Source of the DNA: Streptomyces cellulosae
GTDB taxonomy: Bacteria > Actinomycetota > Actinomycetes > Streptomycetales > Streptomycetaceae
Assembly (NCBI RefSeq): GCF_000721105.1
Contig: NZ_JOEV01000002.1
Span: forward strand, 124,001-188,000
Direction of reading: 5' to 3'
DNA length: 64,000 bases
Part shown: positions 17,603-26,816 of the stretch, piece by piece
How positions within the stretch are numbered: position 1 is the stretch's first letter
How the letters are laid out: each line of letters opens with the position of its first letter
Made by a program: the position numbers and the translations under genes
Notes under the pieces: generated by a model
What the model was told of the DNA's origin: nothing
Databases searched by the model: none
What the model saw: only the letters and a program-made list of their open reading frames with translations

Positions 17603-20069
17603 GCTGTGAGATTGTCCCGGCCGGCCGACGCTGAGCAGTGGCGGGGCGCCGGTAGTCCGGCGTGCCGGAATCTGAGTCCAGCAGTCCCCGGTCCTGTACT
17701 TGCAGGCGTATGCACACCTCGAAGCCCGAGGCGCCTCGGGACGGGCGCGGTCTGGATCCGTGGATTGTGACCATGATCGAGGAAACGTCGCACAAACGGT
17801 CAACGCGGTCCAGCGCAGGCACGTTGCCCCGAAGAACTCCTAGCAAAATGACGCTTGAGCCCTTCGCACATTTTTCAACTTGCACCAGCAAGAAATCGGC
17901 AGGGGGTGGGGGGCGACGGGCCCCCCTGCGCATCCCCCCCCCCCCGAGGCGGAAGGTCACCTGCCGCTCCTGGCCGGGGGTGAGGTGGACGCGGGCGAAG
18001 CCGGTCAGCTGGGTGACGGGCCGGGGGAGGTGGGCGATCGGGTCGGCGGTGTAGAGCTGGACGACCTCGGTGCCGGGGCGGTCGCCGGTGTTGCGGATGC
18101 GGCAGCTGATCTCGACCTCGCCGTCGGTGGGGAGGTCGGTCGTGCTCAGGGTGAGGTCCGTGTAGGCGAACGTCGTGTACGACAGGCCGTGGCCGAAGGG
18201 GAAGGCGGGGGTGGGGTCGAGGTTGCTGACCCCCTGGCTGTTGCCGCCGAGGGGAGCGTGCAGGTAGGTGCCGGGCTGGCCACCCGCGGCACGCGGGATC
18301 TGCACCGGCAGCTTGCCGGAAGGCGTGACGCGGCCCGAGAGGACGCCGGCCAGCGCGGGTCCGCCCTCCTCACCGGGGAAGAAGGCCTGGACGGCGGCGG
18401 CCACCCGGCCTGTGTAGGCGCCGAGCGCGTAGGGGCGGCCGGAGACGACGAGCAGGACGACTGGAGTACCGGTGTCGAGCAGGGCCTCGACCAGTTCGCT
18501 CTGGACGCCGGGCAGGGAGAGGTCCTCGGCGTCGCAGCCCTCGCCGGAGGTTCCCCGGCCGAACAGGCCGGCGCGGTCACCGACGACGGCCACGCAGACG
18601 TCGGCCTCGCGTGCGGCTGCCACGGCCGCGTCGAAGCCGCTGCGGTCTGTGTCCTTAACGGGGCAGCCCTGCTCGTACGCGATCCGGGTGCCCGGGAACT
18701 CGCGGGCGAGGGCGCCCAGCAGGGAGTGTGCCTCGATGCCGTTGTCGTAGCCGGAGTGGTGGGGCAGGACGTGGTTGGGGAAGGAGTAGCAGCCGAAGAA
18801 CGCGTTGGCGTCGTCGGCGCACGGGCCGACCAGGGCGATGGACGGTATATCGGAGGCCAGCGGCAGCTTTTCGTCGGGGTTGTCGAGCAGGACGATGCTC
18901 TGTTCGGCCAGTTGGCGGGCGATAGCCCGATGGGCGGGCGGATCGAGGTCGACGGCCTCGTCGGCGGGGATGTCCGGGGTGTAGTCCGCGTCGAGGAGGC
19001 CCAGTTCGACCTTCTGCCGCAGTACGCGCCGGACGGCGCGGTCGACGACGCCCTCGGAGACCTTGCCGCTGCGCACGAGTTCGGCGAGGGGTTCGCCGTA
19101 GCAGAGGGTGTCGGGCAGTTCGACGTCGATGCCCGCCTCCAGCGCGCGGGCGCCGGCCTCGCCGTCGGTCGCGGCGATTCGGTGCATAGTGCGCAGGAAG
19201 GCGATGGACCAGTAGTCCGAGACGACGGTGCCCTCGAATCCCCACTCCTCGCGCAGGAGCTGGGTGAGCAGCCAGGGGTCCGCACCGGCCGGGACGCCGT
19301 CGACGTCGGCGTAGGAGTTCATGACCGAGCGGGCTCCGCCGTCGCGGATCGCCATCTCGAAGGGTGGCAGGATCACGTCGGTGATCTCGCGTCGTCCCAT
19401 GGAGACGGGGGCATGGTTGCGGGCCGCGGTGGAGGCGGAGTAGCCGGCGAAGTGCTTGAGGGTGGCGATGATCCCGGCGCTCTCCAGGCCTCGTACGTAG
19501 GCGGTGCCGGTGGTGGCGACGAGGTACGGGTCCTCGCCGAGGGTTTCCTCGACCCGGCCCCAGCGGTAGTCGCGTACGACGTCCAGGACGGGGGAGAGGC
19601 CCTGGTGGACGCCGACTTGGCTCATGCTGGTGCCGATCGCGTGGGCCATGCGTTCGACGAGGGAGGGGTCGAAGGCGGCGGCCCAGGCGAGGGCGGCGGG
19701 GAAGACGGTCGCACGGTAGGCGGTGAAGCCGGTGAGGCATTCCTCGTGTGCGATGGCGGGGATGCCCAGGCGCGTGTTGTGCATCAAGTCCCGCTGCAGG
19801 GCGGTGAGTCGGCGCACTCCGTCGGTGGGCTCGACGGGCTTGGTGCCGAACGGGCGGGTGAGGTGTCCGAGGCCGTCCTTGCTTGCCGCCGCGAAGTCGC
19901 TGTGACGGTCGAAGGCGTCCTGCATGGGAGCGACGTTGCCGCTGACGCGCTCGACGCCCTGCCAGGCGCTGCCGAGCTGGGCGAGCTTCTCGTCCAGGGT
20001 CATCTCGGTGAGGAGAGCCTCGACCCTGTCGTCGCGCGGGCAGGCCGGATCGGCCCAAGGAGTGGTCAT
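17406..20069 (-). CDS. GH3 family beta-glucosidase/xylosidase with disrupted C-terminus
   Basis: From ATG 20069 (AGGA upstream) the protein follows GH3 glycosidases. The N-terminal (alpha/beta)8 domain includes KHFAGYS and the nucleophile region VVSDYWS near residue 283. The C-terminal alpha/beta sandwich follows, then the fibronectin type III-like domain up to GQERQVTFRL near residue 707. At a run of 13 C bases (about 17936-17948 on the plus strand) homology ends, and the next ~180 codons to the stop at 17406 are unrelated. The true final ~55 codons lie at 16730-16915 in another gene. The catalytic domains are intact, but the product may be unstable. Confidence 0.8.
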   Translation of the reverse strand: MTTPWADPACPRDDRVEALLTEMTLDEKLAQLGSAWQGVERVSGNVAPMQDAFDRHSDFAAASKDGLGHLTRPFGTKPVEPTDGVRRLTALQRDLMHNTRLGIPAIAHEECLTGFTAYRATVFPAALAWAAAFDPSLVERMAHAIGTSMSQVGVHQGLSPVLDVVRDYRWGRVEETLGEDPYLVATTGTAYVRGLESAGIIATLKHFAGYSASTAARNHAPVSMGRREITDVILPPFEMAIRDGGARSVMNSYADVDGVPAGADPWLLTQLLREEWGFEGTVVSDYWSIAFLRTMHRIAATDGEAGARALEAGIDVELPDTLCYGEPLAELVRSGKVSEGVVDRAVRRVLRQKVELGLLDADYTPDIPADEAVDLDPPAHRAIARQLAEQSIVLLDNPDEKLPLASDIPSIALVGPCADDANAFFGCYSFPNHVLPHHSGYDNGIEAHSLLGALAREFPGTRIAYEQGCPVKDTDRSGFDAAVAAAREADVCVAVVGDRAGLFGRGTSGEGCDAEDLSLPGVQSELVEALLDTGTPVVLLVVSGRPYALGAYTGRVAAAVQAFFPGEEGGPALAGVLSGRVTPSGKLPVQIPRAAGGQPGTYLHAPLGGNSQGVSNLDPTPAFPFGHGLSYTTFAYTDLTLSTTDLPTDGEVEISCRIRNTGDRPGTEVVQLYTADPIAHLPRPVTQLTGFARVHLTPGQERQVTFRLGGGGMRRGARRPPPPADFLLVQVEKCAKGSSVILLGVLRGNVPALDRVDRLCDVSSIMVTIHGSRPRPSRGASGFEVCIRLQVQDRGLLDSDSGTPDYRRPATAQRRPAGTISQHERSVPVGPLGPPAPHRPCVPAASTADPRLCLPTSRQPRLGQLRAVRRTGHHPVEPRQHQPGQPA

Positions 20070-20114
20070 GGTGAGTCCTTGAGGTGGTGGTGTGCGGTGG
20101 GTGCCCGGAGGGGC

Positions 20115-21146
20115 TTACGCGTGCCCGGGCGGTGGTGCGGTGGAGTCCCTGACGACGAGCTGGGTGGCGAGTTCCACCCGGTGGCTGTCGAGGGACTGGC
20201 CGGCAGCGAGGCGCAGGAGGGTGCGCAGGGCGGCGCGGCCGATCTCCGCAAGTGGCTGCCGGACGGTGGTCAGGGGAGGGGCGGAGGTGCCGGCCGCGAC
20301 GGTGTCGTCGAAGCCGACAACACTCACGTCCTGCGGGACGCGCAGGCCGTGCATCCGCGCCGCCTCGATGACGCCGAACGCCTCGGCGTCGTTGGCGGCG
20401 AAGACCGCGGTGGGCGGATCCTGGAGGGCGAAGAGCTCCAGGGCGGCCTCGTAGGCGGGCTTGAACTGGAAGTTGCCCGGCTTGATGAGGCGGGGGTCGG
20501 GACTGATGCCGGCGCCGGCGAGGGCGGCCTGGTAGCCGTGCAGGCGGGCGGTGTTGCAGGTGGCGTCGTGCCGTCCCTCGATCATGGCGATCCGGCGGTG
20601 GCCGAGACGTAGCAGGTGCTCGGTGGCGGACATGCCACCGCTGAAGTTGGTCGCGCCGATGCTCGGCACGTGATCGTCGGGCACGTTCATCGGGTCGATC
20701 AGCACGAGCGGGATGCCGGCCTGGTCGAACTGGGCGCGCTGCCCGGGCGTGAGTTCGGAGGTCACCAGGATGACGCCCTCGCGTTCGGCGTGGGCGACCT
20801 TGCGTGCCCAGGCCGCTCCCAGTGGGTCGTCGGGGGCCACATTGATCACGACATCGACACCGGCCTCGGCGGCCGCCTCGGTCACCCCGTGGGTGATGAC
20901 CAGGTTGTTCGGGTTGATCAGCGCGTCGAAGGTGAGGTCGATCGTGCGCACGGGCGACTGCGAACCGCCCGCGCCGCGCGCCACGTAGCCGTGTTCGACC
21001 AGCAGTTCCTCGATGTGCGCCCGCGTGGCGGGAGCGACATCGCTGCGGCCGTTGACCACTTTGGACACTGTGGCCACGGAGACACCGGCAGCTTCGGCGA
21101 TCCCGGTCAAGGTGATCCGGCTCCGTTGACCGGCTCGCTTCGTCAT
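20115..21146 (-). CDS. LacI family transcriptional regulator
   Basis: 343 aa. The N-terminal LacI helix-turn-helix (TLTGIAEAAGVSVATVSKVV, NGRSDVAPATRAHIEEL) is followed by a periplasmic-binding-protein-like sensor domain ending in ELATQLVVRDS. AAAGGA precedes the ATG. It is 45 nt upstream of the GH3 gene on the same strand and divergent from the sugar ABC transporter. This layout resembles xylobiose/cellobiose loci (bxl/ceb) of streptomycetes, where the LacI protein represses transporter and glycosidase until an oligosaccharide binds. The inducer here is not determined. Confidence 0.92.
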   Translation of the reverse strand: MTKRAGQRSRITLTGIAEAAGVSVATVSKVVNGRSDVAPATRAHIEELLVEHGYVARGAGGSQSPVRTIDLTFDALINPNNLVITHGVTEAAAEAGVDVVINVAPDDPLGAAWARKVAHAEREGVILVTSELTPGQRAQFDQAGIPLVLIDPMNVPDDHVPSIGATNFSGGMSATEHLLRLGHRRIAMIEGRHDATCNTARLHGYQAALAGAGISPDPRLIKPGNFQFKPAYEAALELFALQDPPTAVFAANDAEAFGVIEAARMHGLRVPQDVSVVGFDDTVAAGTSAPPLTTVRQPLAEIGRAALRTLLRLAAGQSLDSHRVELATQLVVRDSTAPPPGHA

Positions 21147-21290
21147 GCTGATCCTTTCGATGCTTTACGAGGAAGGTAGCGCAAGCTTTCGTACGGGTCC
21201 ATAGCTGCAGTTCCTGCCAATATTAATCTGCTGGACATCTTGACCTGGCGAAAAAGGGCTCCTACCTTGTCGGCCAGGAAACGCAGAGGT

Positions 21291-21306
21291 TTCGAAAATT
21301 TTCGAA
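21291..21306. promoter_or_regulatory. palindrome TTCGAAAATTTTCGAA, candidate LacI operator
   Basis: A perfect 16-bp palindrome with a CGAAAATTTTCG core, 47 bp before the transporter lipoprotein start and 145 bp before the LacI start. LacI-family operators of this sort (CGAAA-TTTCG) are usual in streptomycete sugar loci. It is therefore a good candidate for autoregulation and divergent control. Confidence 0.65.
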
Positions 21307-21353
21307 CCTGCGATCTTTCGATATCGAGCCTCTGGAGAGCGAAGGAGCTCACG

Positions 21354-22673
21354 ATGGCCAGCAGAATCCCCCTCCGCGTCACGATCACCGCCGGTGCGGC
21401 GGCCCTGGCGTTCACCGTCACGGCCTGCGGCAGCAGCGGACGTACCACCGGAGGCGGCTCCGGCGACGGCACCCTCGTGTGGGCTCTGACGCAGGGCTCC
21501 GAGGCGACATTCCGGGCCTCGGCCACGGAGTGGAACAAGGCCCACCCTGACAGCCGCATCGACATCCAGTACTTCCAGAACGACCCCTACAAGCAGAAGC
21601 TGCGCACAGCCGTCGGCGCCGGCGACGGGCCGGTGCTGTTCGAGAACTGGGGTGGCGGCGCGCTGAAGAACTACGTCGACGCCGGCAAGGTCGCCGACCT
21701 CACGCCCGACCTGGACAAGAACCCGGCCTGGAAGAACCGCATCTTCCCCTCCGTGCTGCAGAGCACCACGATCGACGGCAAGGTCTACGGTGTTCCCGTC
21801 AACGGCGTGCAGCCCGTCGTCCTGTACTTCAACAAGGAGCTGTTCGAGAAGGCGGGCGCCGAACCGCCGAAAACCTGGGACGACCTGCTCGCCCTGGTGA
21901 AGACGTTCAAGGCCAAGGGCATCGCGCCGATCTCCATGGGCGGCGGCTCCAAGTGGCCGGACCTGATGTGGATGGAGTACCTCGTCGACCGCCTCGGCGG
22001 CCCGCAGGCCTTCCAGAACATCGTCGCCGGGAAGAAGGGCGCCTGGTCCGACCCGGCCGTCCTGAAGGCTGCCGAGATGATCAAGCAGTTGGTGGACGCG
22101 GGCGGCTTCGCCAAGGGCTTCACCTCCGTGTCCGCCGACACCGGCCAGGCCGAGGCGCAGCTGTACACCGGCAAGGCCGCGATGATCCTCCAGGGCAGCT
22201 GGGGATTCGGGACCATCCAGACGGGCTCGGCGAAGTTCGTCTCGGGCGGCAAGCTCGGCTGGACGGGCTTCCCGGCCGTCACAGGCGGAAAGGGCGACGC
22301 CACGAACGTCGTCGGCAACCCGGCCAACTTCTACTCCCTGTCCGCGCAGGCCGACGCCAAGGAGAAGAAGACCGCTGTCGCCTACCTCAAGGACGGTGTC
22401 TACAACGACAGTTACACCGACAGCCTCCTCAAGGGCGGCAACGTTCCGCCGGTGAAGGACCTGGACGCGAAGATCAAGGCCGCCGACAACGCCGACTGGC
22501 TCTCCTACGTCTACGACCTCACCCGCGACGCCAAGAACTTCCAGCTCTCCTGGGACCAGGCGCTCGACCCCGCGCTCGGCGACGCGCTGCTGACCCACCT
22601 CGACCAGCTCTTCCTCGGCGAGATCAGCCCCCAGCAGTTCTGCACGCAGATGGACCAGGCGGCGACGAAGTGA
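21354..22673 (+). CDS. sugar ABC transporter substrate-binding lipoprotein
   Basis: 439-aa family 1 extracellular solute-binding protein. The N-terminal signal ends in the lipobox TVTAC with the lipidated Cys near residue 24, so it is anchored outside the membrane. The mature part begins TLVWALTQGSEATF and contains conserved stretches such as GKVYGVPVNGVQPVVLYFNK. GAAGGAG lies 6 nt before the ATG. It is coupled to the first permease by the overlapping GTGA at 22670-22673. Probably binds an oligosaccharide cleaved by the GH3 enzyme next door. An ATP-binding subunit is absent and is presumably supplied by a shared MsiK-type ATPase elsewhere. Confidence 0.93.
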   Translation: MASRIPLRVTITAGAAALAFTVTACGSSGRTTGGGSGDGTLVWALTQGSEATFRASATEWNKAHPDSRIDIQYFQNDPYKQKLRTAVGAGDGPVLFENWGGGALKNYVDAGKVADLTPDLDKNPAWKNRIFPSVLQSTTIDGKVYGVPVNGVQPVVLYFNKELFEKAGAEPPKTWDDLLALVKTFKAKGIAPISMGGGSKWPDLMWMEYLVDRLGGPQAFQNIVAGKKGAWSDPAVLKAAEMIKQLVDAGGFAKGFTSVSADTGQAEAQLYTGKAAMILQGSWGFGTIQTGSAKFVSGGKLGWTGFPAVTGGKGDATNVVGNPANFYSLSAQADAKEKKTAVAYLKDGVYNDSYTDSLLKGGNVPPVKDLDAKIKAADNADWLSYVYDLTRDAKNFQLSWDQALDPALGDALLTHLDQLFLGEISPQQFCTQMDQAATK

Positions 22674-23599
22674 GCCTCGCCAAGACGCCCGACATCGTCT
22701 CGCACGGGGCCTCCGGCACCGCCCCGCACCGCAGCGCCGGCCCGCCCTTCCTCATGGCGGTCCCGGCCCTCGCCCTGTTCGCCCTGTTCGCCCTCGTCCC
22801 GATGGGCATCGTCGTCTACCTCAGCTTCACCCGCTGGGACGGCCTGGGGAGCCCGGCCTGGGCCGGCACCGACAACTGGCACGAGGTCCTCACCAGTGAC
22901 GTCACCCGCCACGCGCTGTGGCTGAGCCTCAAGTTCATGGTGGTGTCCTGGCTGGTGCAGACCCCGATCAGCCTGCTCCTCGGCGTCTTCGTCGCTGGCA
23001 AGCAGCGCTACCGCGCACTGTTCGCGGTGTTCTACTTCGTCCCCCTGCTCATCTCCGCAGCGGCCCTCGCCATCATCTTCAAGAACCTGCTCGACCCCAA
23101 CTTCGGCATCGGCGCCACCCTGGACCTGCCCCTGCTCAACCAGAACTGGCTGGGCGATCCCCAACTCGCTTTCTATACCGTCGTGTTCGTCATCGCCTGG
23201 CAGTTCGTACCTTTCCACACCCTGCTCTACCAGGCCGGCGCCCGGCAGATCCCCGCCTCGCTCTACGAGGCCGCGTCCATCGACGGAGCCGGCAGGCTCG
23301 CCCAGTTCCGGCACATAACCCTGCCCCAGCTGCGCTACACAATCGTCACCTCGTCGACGCTGATGCTCGTGGGCTCCCTGACGTACTTCGACGTGGTGTT
23401 CGTCCTCACCGGCGGCGGCCCCGGATACGCCACCCGCCTGCTGCCCCTCGATATGTACATCACCGGCTTCCAGGGCAACCAGATGGGCCTCGCCAGCGCC
23501 ATCTCCGTCGTCCTGGTCGCTGCCGGCCTCCTCCTCTCCCTGATCATCGTCCGCTTCTCCGGCTTCTCCCGGATGCGAAGCCAGCAGGCAGGTATGTGA
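22670..23599 (+). CDS. sugar ABC transporter permease (MalF type)
   Basis: 309 aa, starting at GTG 22670 which overlaps the lipoprotein stop. Six membrane segments are visible, the first being FLMAVPALALFALFALVPMG. The permease signature EAASIDGAGRLAQFRHITLP (EAA loop, contacts the ATPase) lies near residue 205. The gene ends in ATGTGATG so that the next permease starts at 23599. Forms the membrane channel with that partner. Confidence 0.94.
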   Translation: MSLAKTPDIVSHGASGTAPHRSAGPPFLMAVPALALFALFALVPMGIVVYLSFTRWDGLGSPAWAGTDNWHEVLTSDVTRHALWLSLKFMVVSWLVQTPISLLLGVFVAGKQRYRALFAVFYFVPLLISAAALAIIFKNLLDPNFGIGATLDLPLLNQNWLGDPQLAFYTVVFVIAWQFVPFHTLLYQAGARQIPASLYEAASIDGAGRLAQFRHITLPQLRYTIVTSSTLMLVGSLTYFDVVFVLTGGGPGYATRLLPLDMYITGFQGNQMGLASAISVVLVAAGLLLSLIIVRFSGFSRMRSQQAGM

Positions 23600-24510
23600 T
23601 GTCAGCCCTCTCCCACGCCCCGACCACCGAAGCGACGAACCGCCCCGCGTCCACCGGCGCCGCACCCTCCACACCGCCCGGCCGCCTCGCCCGCGCACGC
23701 CGCACCAACCCCCTCGGCGCGCTGGGCGGCCTGCTCTGGCTGGTGCTCGTCCTCGTCCCCGTGTACTGGGTCGTCGTCACGAGCCTGCGCAGCCGGGAGG
23801 GCTTCTTCGAAGCCAACCCGCTCGCCGTCCCGACGCATCCCACGCTGGAGAACTACCGTCTGGTCCTGGACCACGACTTCGGCCTGTACCTCCTCAACAG
23901 CACGCTCGTCACGGCCGGTGCGACGCTGCTGACGCTCGCCGTGTCGTTCCTGGCGGCGTACGCCATCGTCCGCGGCACGAGCCGGGCCCTGCGCTGGACG
24001 TTCAGCGTCTTCCTGCTCGGCCTCGCCATCCCGCTGCAGGCCACGATCATCCCGGTCTACTACCTGATCGCCAAAGCCCAGATGTACGACACCCTCCCGG
24101 CCATCGTGCTGCCCTCGGCGGCGTTCGCGATCCCCCTGACGGTGATCATCCTGGTCAACTTCCTGCGCGACATCCCCGACGAGCTGTTCGAGTCGATGCG
24201 CGCCGACGGCGCCGGGCACTGGCGGATGCTGTGGAACCTGGCGCTGCCGCTGTCCCGCCCGGCGCTGATCACGGTCACGATCTACGACGCACTGAACGTC
24301 TGGAACGGCTTCCTCTTCCCGCTGATCCTGACCCAAAGCCCCGACAAGCGTGTTCTGCCGTTGTTCGTGTGGAGTTTCCAGGGCGAGTTCACCATCAACG
24401 TCCCTGCCATCCTCGCCGCCGTGGTCCTCTCCACCCTCCCAATCCTGGCCCTCTACGTCTTCGGCCGCCGCCAGCTGATCAGCGGTCTGACCGCCGGCTT
24501 CGGAAAGTAG
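23599..24510 (+). CDS. sugar ABC transporter permease (MalG type)
   Basis: 303 aa with six membrane helices, the first LGGLLWLVLVLVPVYWVVVT. The EAA-loop equivalent is ESMRADGAGHWRMLWNLALP near residue 198 and the C-terminus FGRRQLISGLTAGFGK is typical of the family. One-base overlap with the upstream permease. A decayed copy of the same C-terminal sequence occurs at about 25937-26000. Confidence 0.94.
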   Translation: MSALSHAPTTEATNRPASTGAAPSTPPGRLARARRTNPLGALGGLLWLVLVLVPVYWVVVTSLRSREGFFEANPLAVPTHPTLENYRLVLDHDFGLYLLNSTLVTAGATLLTLAVSFLAAYAIVRGTSRALRWTFSVFLLGLAIPLQATIIPVYYLIAKAQMYDTLPAIVLPSAAFAIPLTVIILVNFLRDIPDELFESMRADGAGHWRMLWNLALPLSRPALITVTIYDALNVWNGFLFPLILTQSPDKRVLPLFVWSFQGEFTINVPAILAAVVLSTLPILALYVFGRRQLISGLTAGFGK

Positions 24511-24958
24511 CCGGCCATTTCTCCGCACCCAGGCCGTGCGTCCGCCACTGGTGTGACGTCGCGGCCGCGTGCTTTCCACCCTCAACACCCCACGCGACCT
24601 TGTGGCCTTGCTCCGACAGTCGCTTCTCCTCTGAGCGCATCGCTCACGCGCTCAAGCGTCACCTCGCGTGACCTGATCGAGGCTGCCGCTCAGGTAGCGC
24701 TGGAGGTTCGGTGTCACGATCGCCGTGACCCTGTCCGCGGGCAGACTGGAGATCGGGGTGAGGACTGCGTCCGGCCTTCCTTCCTTCCCGCCGGGGAATT
24801 AGTACCGAACCGGCCACGGGTCGACTTCGGCATCCCGGGCCGCGGACCGCAGCGAGGACCGTAGTGGTGAAAGTTGCTCTAAGTCCGTGTGCGGCGGCCC
24901 GCTAGTTGACGGTCCCCGGTCATCCGTCACCCTGAGGGGCGGTTGGGAGGCGAAAGTC
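24511..24958. other. 448-bp stretch without recognisable gene
   Basis: No reading frame in this stretch shows a convincing protein family or start signal. It separates the sugar transporter from a broken ATPase gene and appears to be decayed sequence. Confidence 0.5.
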
Positions 24959-25320
24959 GTGACCACCGTGGCGTCACGGACGGGGAACCTGCCTGCGGCG
25001 TTCACCAGCTTCGTCGGCCGTCAGTCGAGGTTGCGAGGATCCGCCGCCTGCTGCGGACGGCGCGGTTGCTGACGCTCACAGGGGCAGGAGGGGTCGGCAA
25101 GACCCGGCTCGCGCTGGAGGCCGCCGCCGTCTCGGCGAAGACCTTCCCGGACGGGGCGTGGCTGGTGGACCTGGCCCCGGTGCGGGAGGCGGCAGCGGTG
25201 GCGGGTGTAGCCGCGAACGCGCTGGGGATGCCGGACCTGGGCACCCAGCGATCAAGCCCTCTGGCTGCGATTTCCTTGCGTGATCTCACCGAGTACCTGG
25301 CTTCGGTGCGCTCGGGGTGA
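24959..25320 (+). pseudogene. fragment of LuxR/AfsR-type ATPase regulator
   Basis: From GTG 24959 one frame reads LPAAFTSFVGRQ, then after a frameshift near 25025 another reads RLLRTARLLTLTGAGGVGKT followed by RLALEAA. This is the start of the large ATPase regulators whose Walker A motif is GAGGVGKT. Similarity continues through WLVDLAPVREAAAVAGVAAN and stops near 25255. The normal protein is 700-1000 aa, so only the first ~100 codons remain and they are out of frame. Confidence 0.75.
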
Positions 25321-26042
25321 AGTCACGCAGCAGCTCGACCCGCTTGTGGTTCACGTCGATCCCGGCAGCCTTCAGTTCGGCTGGGGCCCGCGGGGCCCCG
25401 TGGGCGCCGACGGACTACTTGCGGATCTCCCGTATCGCCGCGCCGGCAGGGCATCGTCCTGAGCCTGTGCCAGGGGGCCGGTGCAGCTTGCAGCCAAAGA
25501 CCACACTGGTCGAATCCGTCAAGTGCCCGCTCGGCCTCTGATGGCAGGGCTCTCGGAGCGGCTGGCGTCCGCCATGGCGCGCCTGCGGATCGAAGGCATG
25601 CGCAGTGCCGTGCGGCGCTCCACGGTCGCGGATACCGGGAGAGTCGTGGTGATCAGCCCCTACGACGGAGAGGTTGGGCTTCTCGACGTCACGCGCAGCC
25701 GAACAGCGATCGGCGCGCTGTGGGCTGCTGTGCCTGTCGGAACCCGGCCGTCCTGGACGATCGCGGTGGGGTTTCCGCGAACACCGTGACAGGGGCGAAC
25801 GCCGAGATCATCTCGGTGGCCGCTCGGGGCGCTGTCACTGACCGTAATCGAAGGTCGCGCGGGCAGCCACTGTCCCCCGGCAACAAGGGAACCCGGCGGT
25901 GGCCGCTCTCTTGTCGGAGCTGGGGGCCGCCATCCATGCCCCCTACATCTCCGGCCGCCGTCGGCACATCAGCGGACTGGCCGCCGGCTTCGGAAAGCAG
26001 CCGACGATTGTGGTCCTCTCCGGCGAGCGACGTCCACCCCCG
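25321..26042. other. 722-bp degenerate region with a permease C-terminus relic
   Basis: No intact gene is supported. Around 25937-26000 the plus strand encodes YISGRRRHISGLAAGFGK followed by a glutamine codon where the intact permease has its stop. This matches the last codons of the sugar permease ending at 24510 and extends a few bases past them. A frame at 25520-25790 is open but resembles nothing I know. The area looks like remnants of a second transporter or a decayed duplication. Confidence 0.55.
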
Positions 26043-26735
26043 TCAGACTGCGGCGGCCCCGGAAGCAGGCTCCGCGCCCTCAGCCGAGCTCCAGTAGGAG
26101 GTGAGGTCCTCGTGTGTGAGGGACGGAGGGAGCGGCCGGGCGCCGTCCGGGCGCAGACCGTCGAGGAAGATGCGGACGTGCCGGGTGGCGAGGGCGGTGG
26201 CCTGACCGGCGGGCAGGTAGGGCAAGGGGCGGCATGCCAGCGCCCCCGTGGTGATCACGTCCACCGCGGTCGCGTCGGGGCGGACGGCGTGCTGAGACCG
26301 GGCGATGGCCAGGAGTTCCTCCAGCCGGTCGGCGATCTGGCGTTGGAGTGCTACGGCCTCCGGGTCGTCGGTGACGGGACCGCCGATCAGCGGGAGGACA
26401 AGCATCTCGCGTTCCTCGACCAGCTGCAGCAGAAGCCTCTCGATGGCGAACAGCGGTTCCTCGGGGGCGACCTCCAGCGCACTGTCCACCGTCTGCAGCA
26501 CGACGGTGAAGCCGTCGACGACGACCTGCCGGATCAGGGCCTCGCGGTCGGGAAAGCGGCGGTAGAGCGTGGCGATGTTGACTCCGGCACGGCGGGCGAT
26601 CTCGTCCAGCGGGGCGGCGGTGCCCAACTCGCGGAAGGCGGTGCGCGCGGCGGCCAGGATCTGCGCGCGGTTGCGGGCGGCGTCCGCCCGCAACCGTGGC
26701 CTGCTGCCGCCGTCCGGGGATGCGCTGGGGGTCAC
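26043..26735 (-). CDS. TetR family transcriptional regulator
   Basis: 230 aa from GTG 26735, chosen because GAAGGAG lies about 10 nt upstream; an ATG at 26804 is in frame but lacks a binding site. The helix-turn-helix (PLDEIARRAGVNIATLYRRF) is at about residues 40-60 and the rest is a helical ligand-binding domain with LPLIGGPVTDDPEA. It is divergent from the SDR gene at 26978, the usual arrangement of a TetR repressor and its target enzyme. A CACTTAAGTG palindrome lies between them. Confidence 0.9.
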   Translation of the reverse strand: MTPSASPDGGSRPRLRADAARNRAQILAAARTAFRELGTAAPLDEIARRAGVNIATLYRRFPDREALIRQVVVDGFTVVLQTVDSALEVAPEEPLFAIERLLLQLVEEREMLVLPLIGGPVTDDPEAVALQRQIADRLEELLAIARSQHAVRPDATAVDVITTGALACRPLPYLPAGQATALATRHVRIFLDGLRPDGARPLPPSLTHEDLTSYWSSAEGAEPASGAAAV

Positions 26736-26806
26736 CGTGGATCCGTCTCCTTCGTTCGTCTGTGCTGCCGGCGGCCTTGAGATTACGCCAGTGACGGGCT
26801 GCACCC

Positions 26807-26816
26807 CACTTAAGTG
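26807..26816. promoter_or_regulatory. CACTTAAGTG palindrome between TetR and SDR genes
   Basis: Perfect 10-bp palindrome 72 bp upstream of the TetR start and 160 bp upstream of the divergent SDR start. Candidate TetR operator; short, so only suggestive. Confidence 0.35.

Noticed and set aside
17936..17948. Run of 13 C bases as a possible phase-variation tract
   Set aside because: It coincides with the point where the GH3 gene is interrupted; a rearrangement junction or assembly problem explains it better than slippage control.
17880..20612. Open frame of 910 codons on the plus strand
   Set aside because: It is antisense to the GH3 and LacI genes, with Gly/Ala/Val/Asp-rich sequence and no recognisable domain.
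25280..25460. Minus-strand reading containing VNHKRV, similar to IS3 OrfB proteins
   Set aside because: The match is only a few residues with stops nearby; too weak to call an IS fragment.
25481..25789. 102-codon plus-strand frame in the degenerate region
   Set aside because: No family, no ribosome binding site and surrounded by broken genes; treated as decayed sequence.
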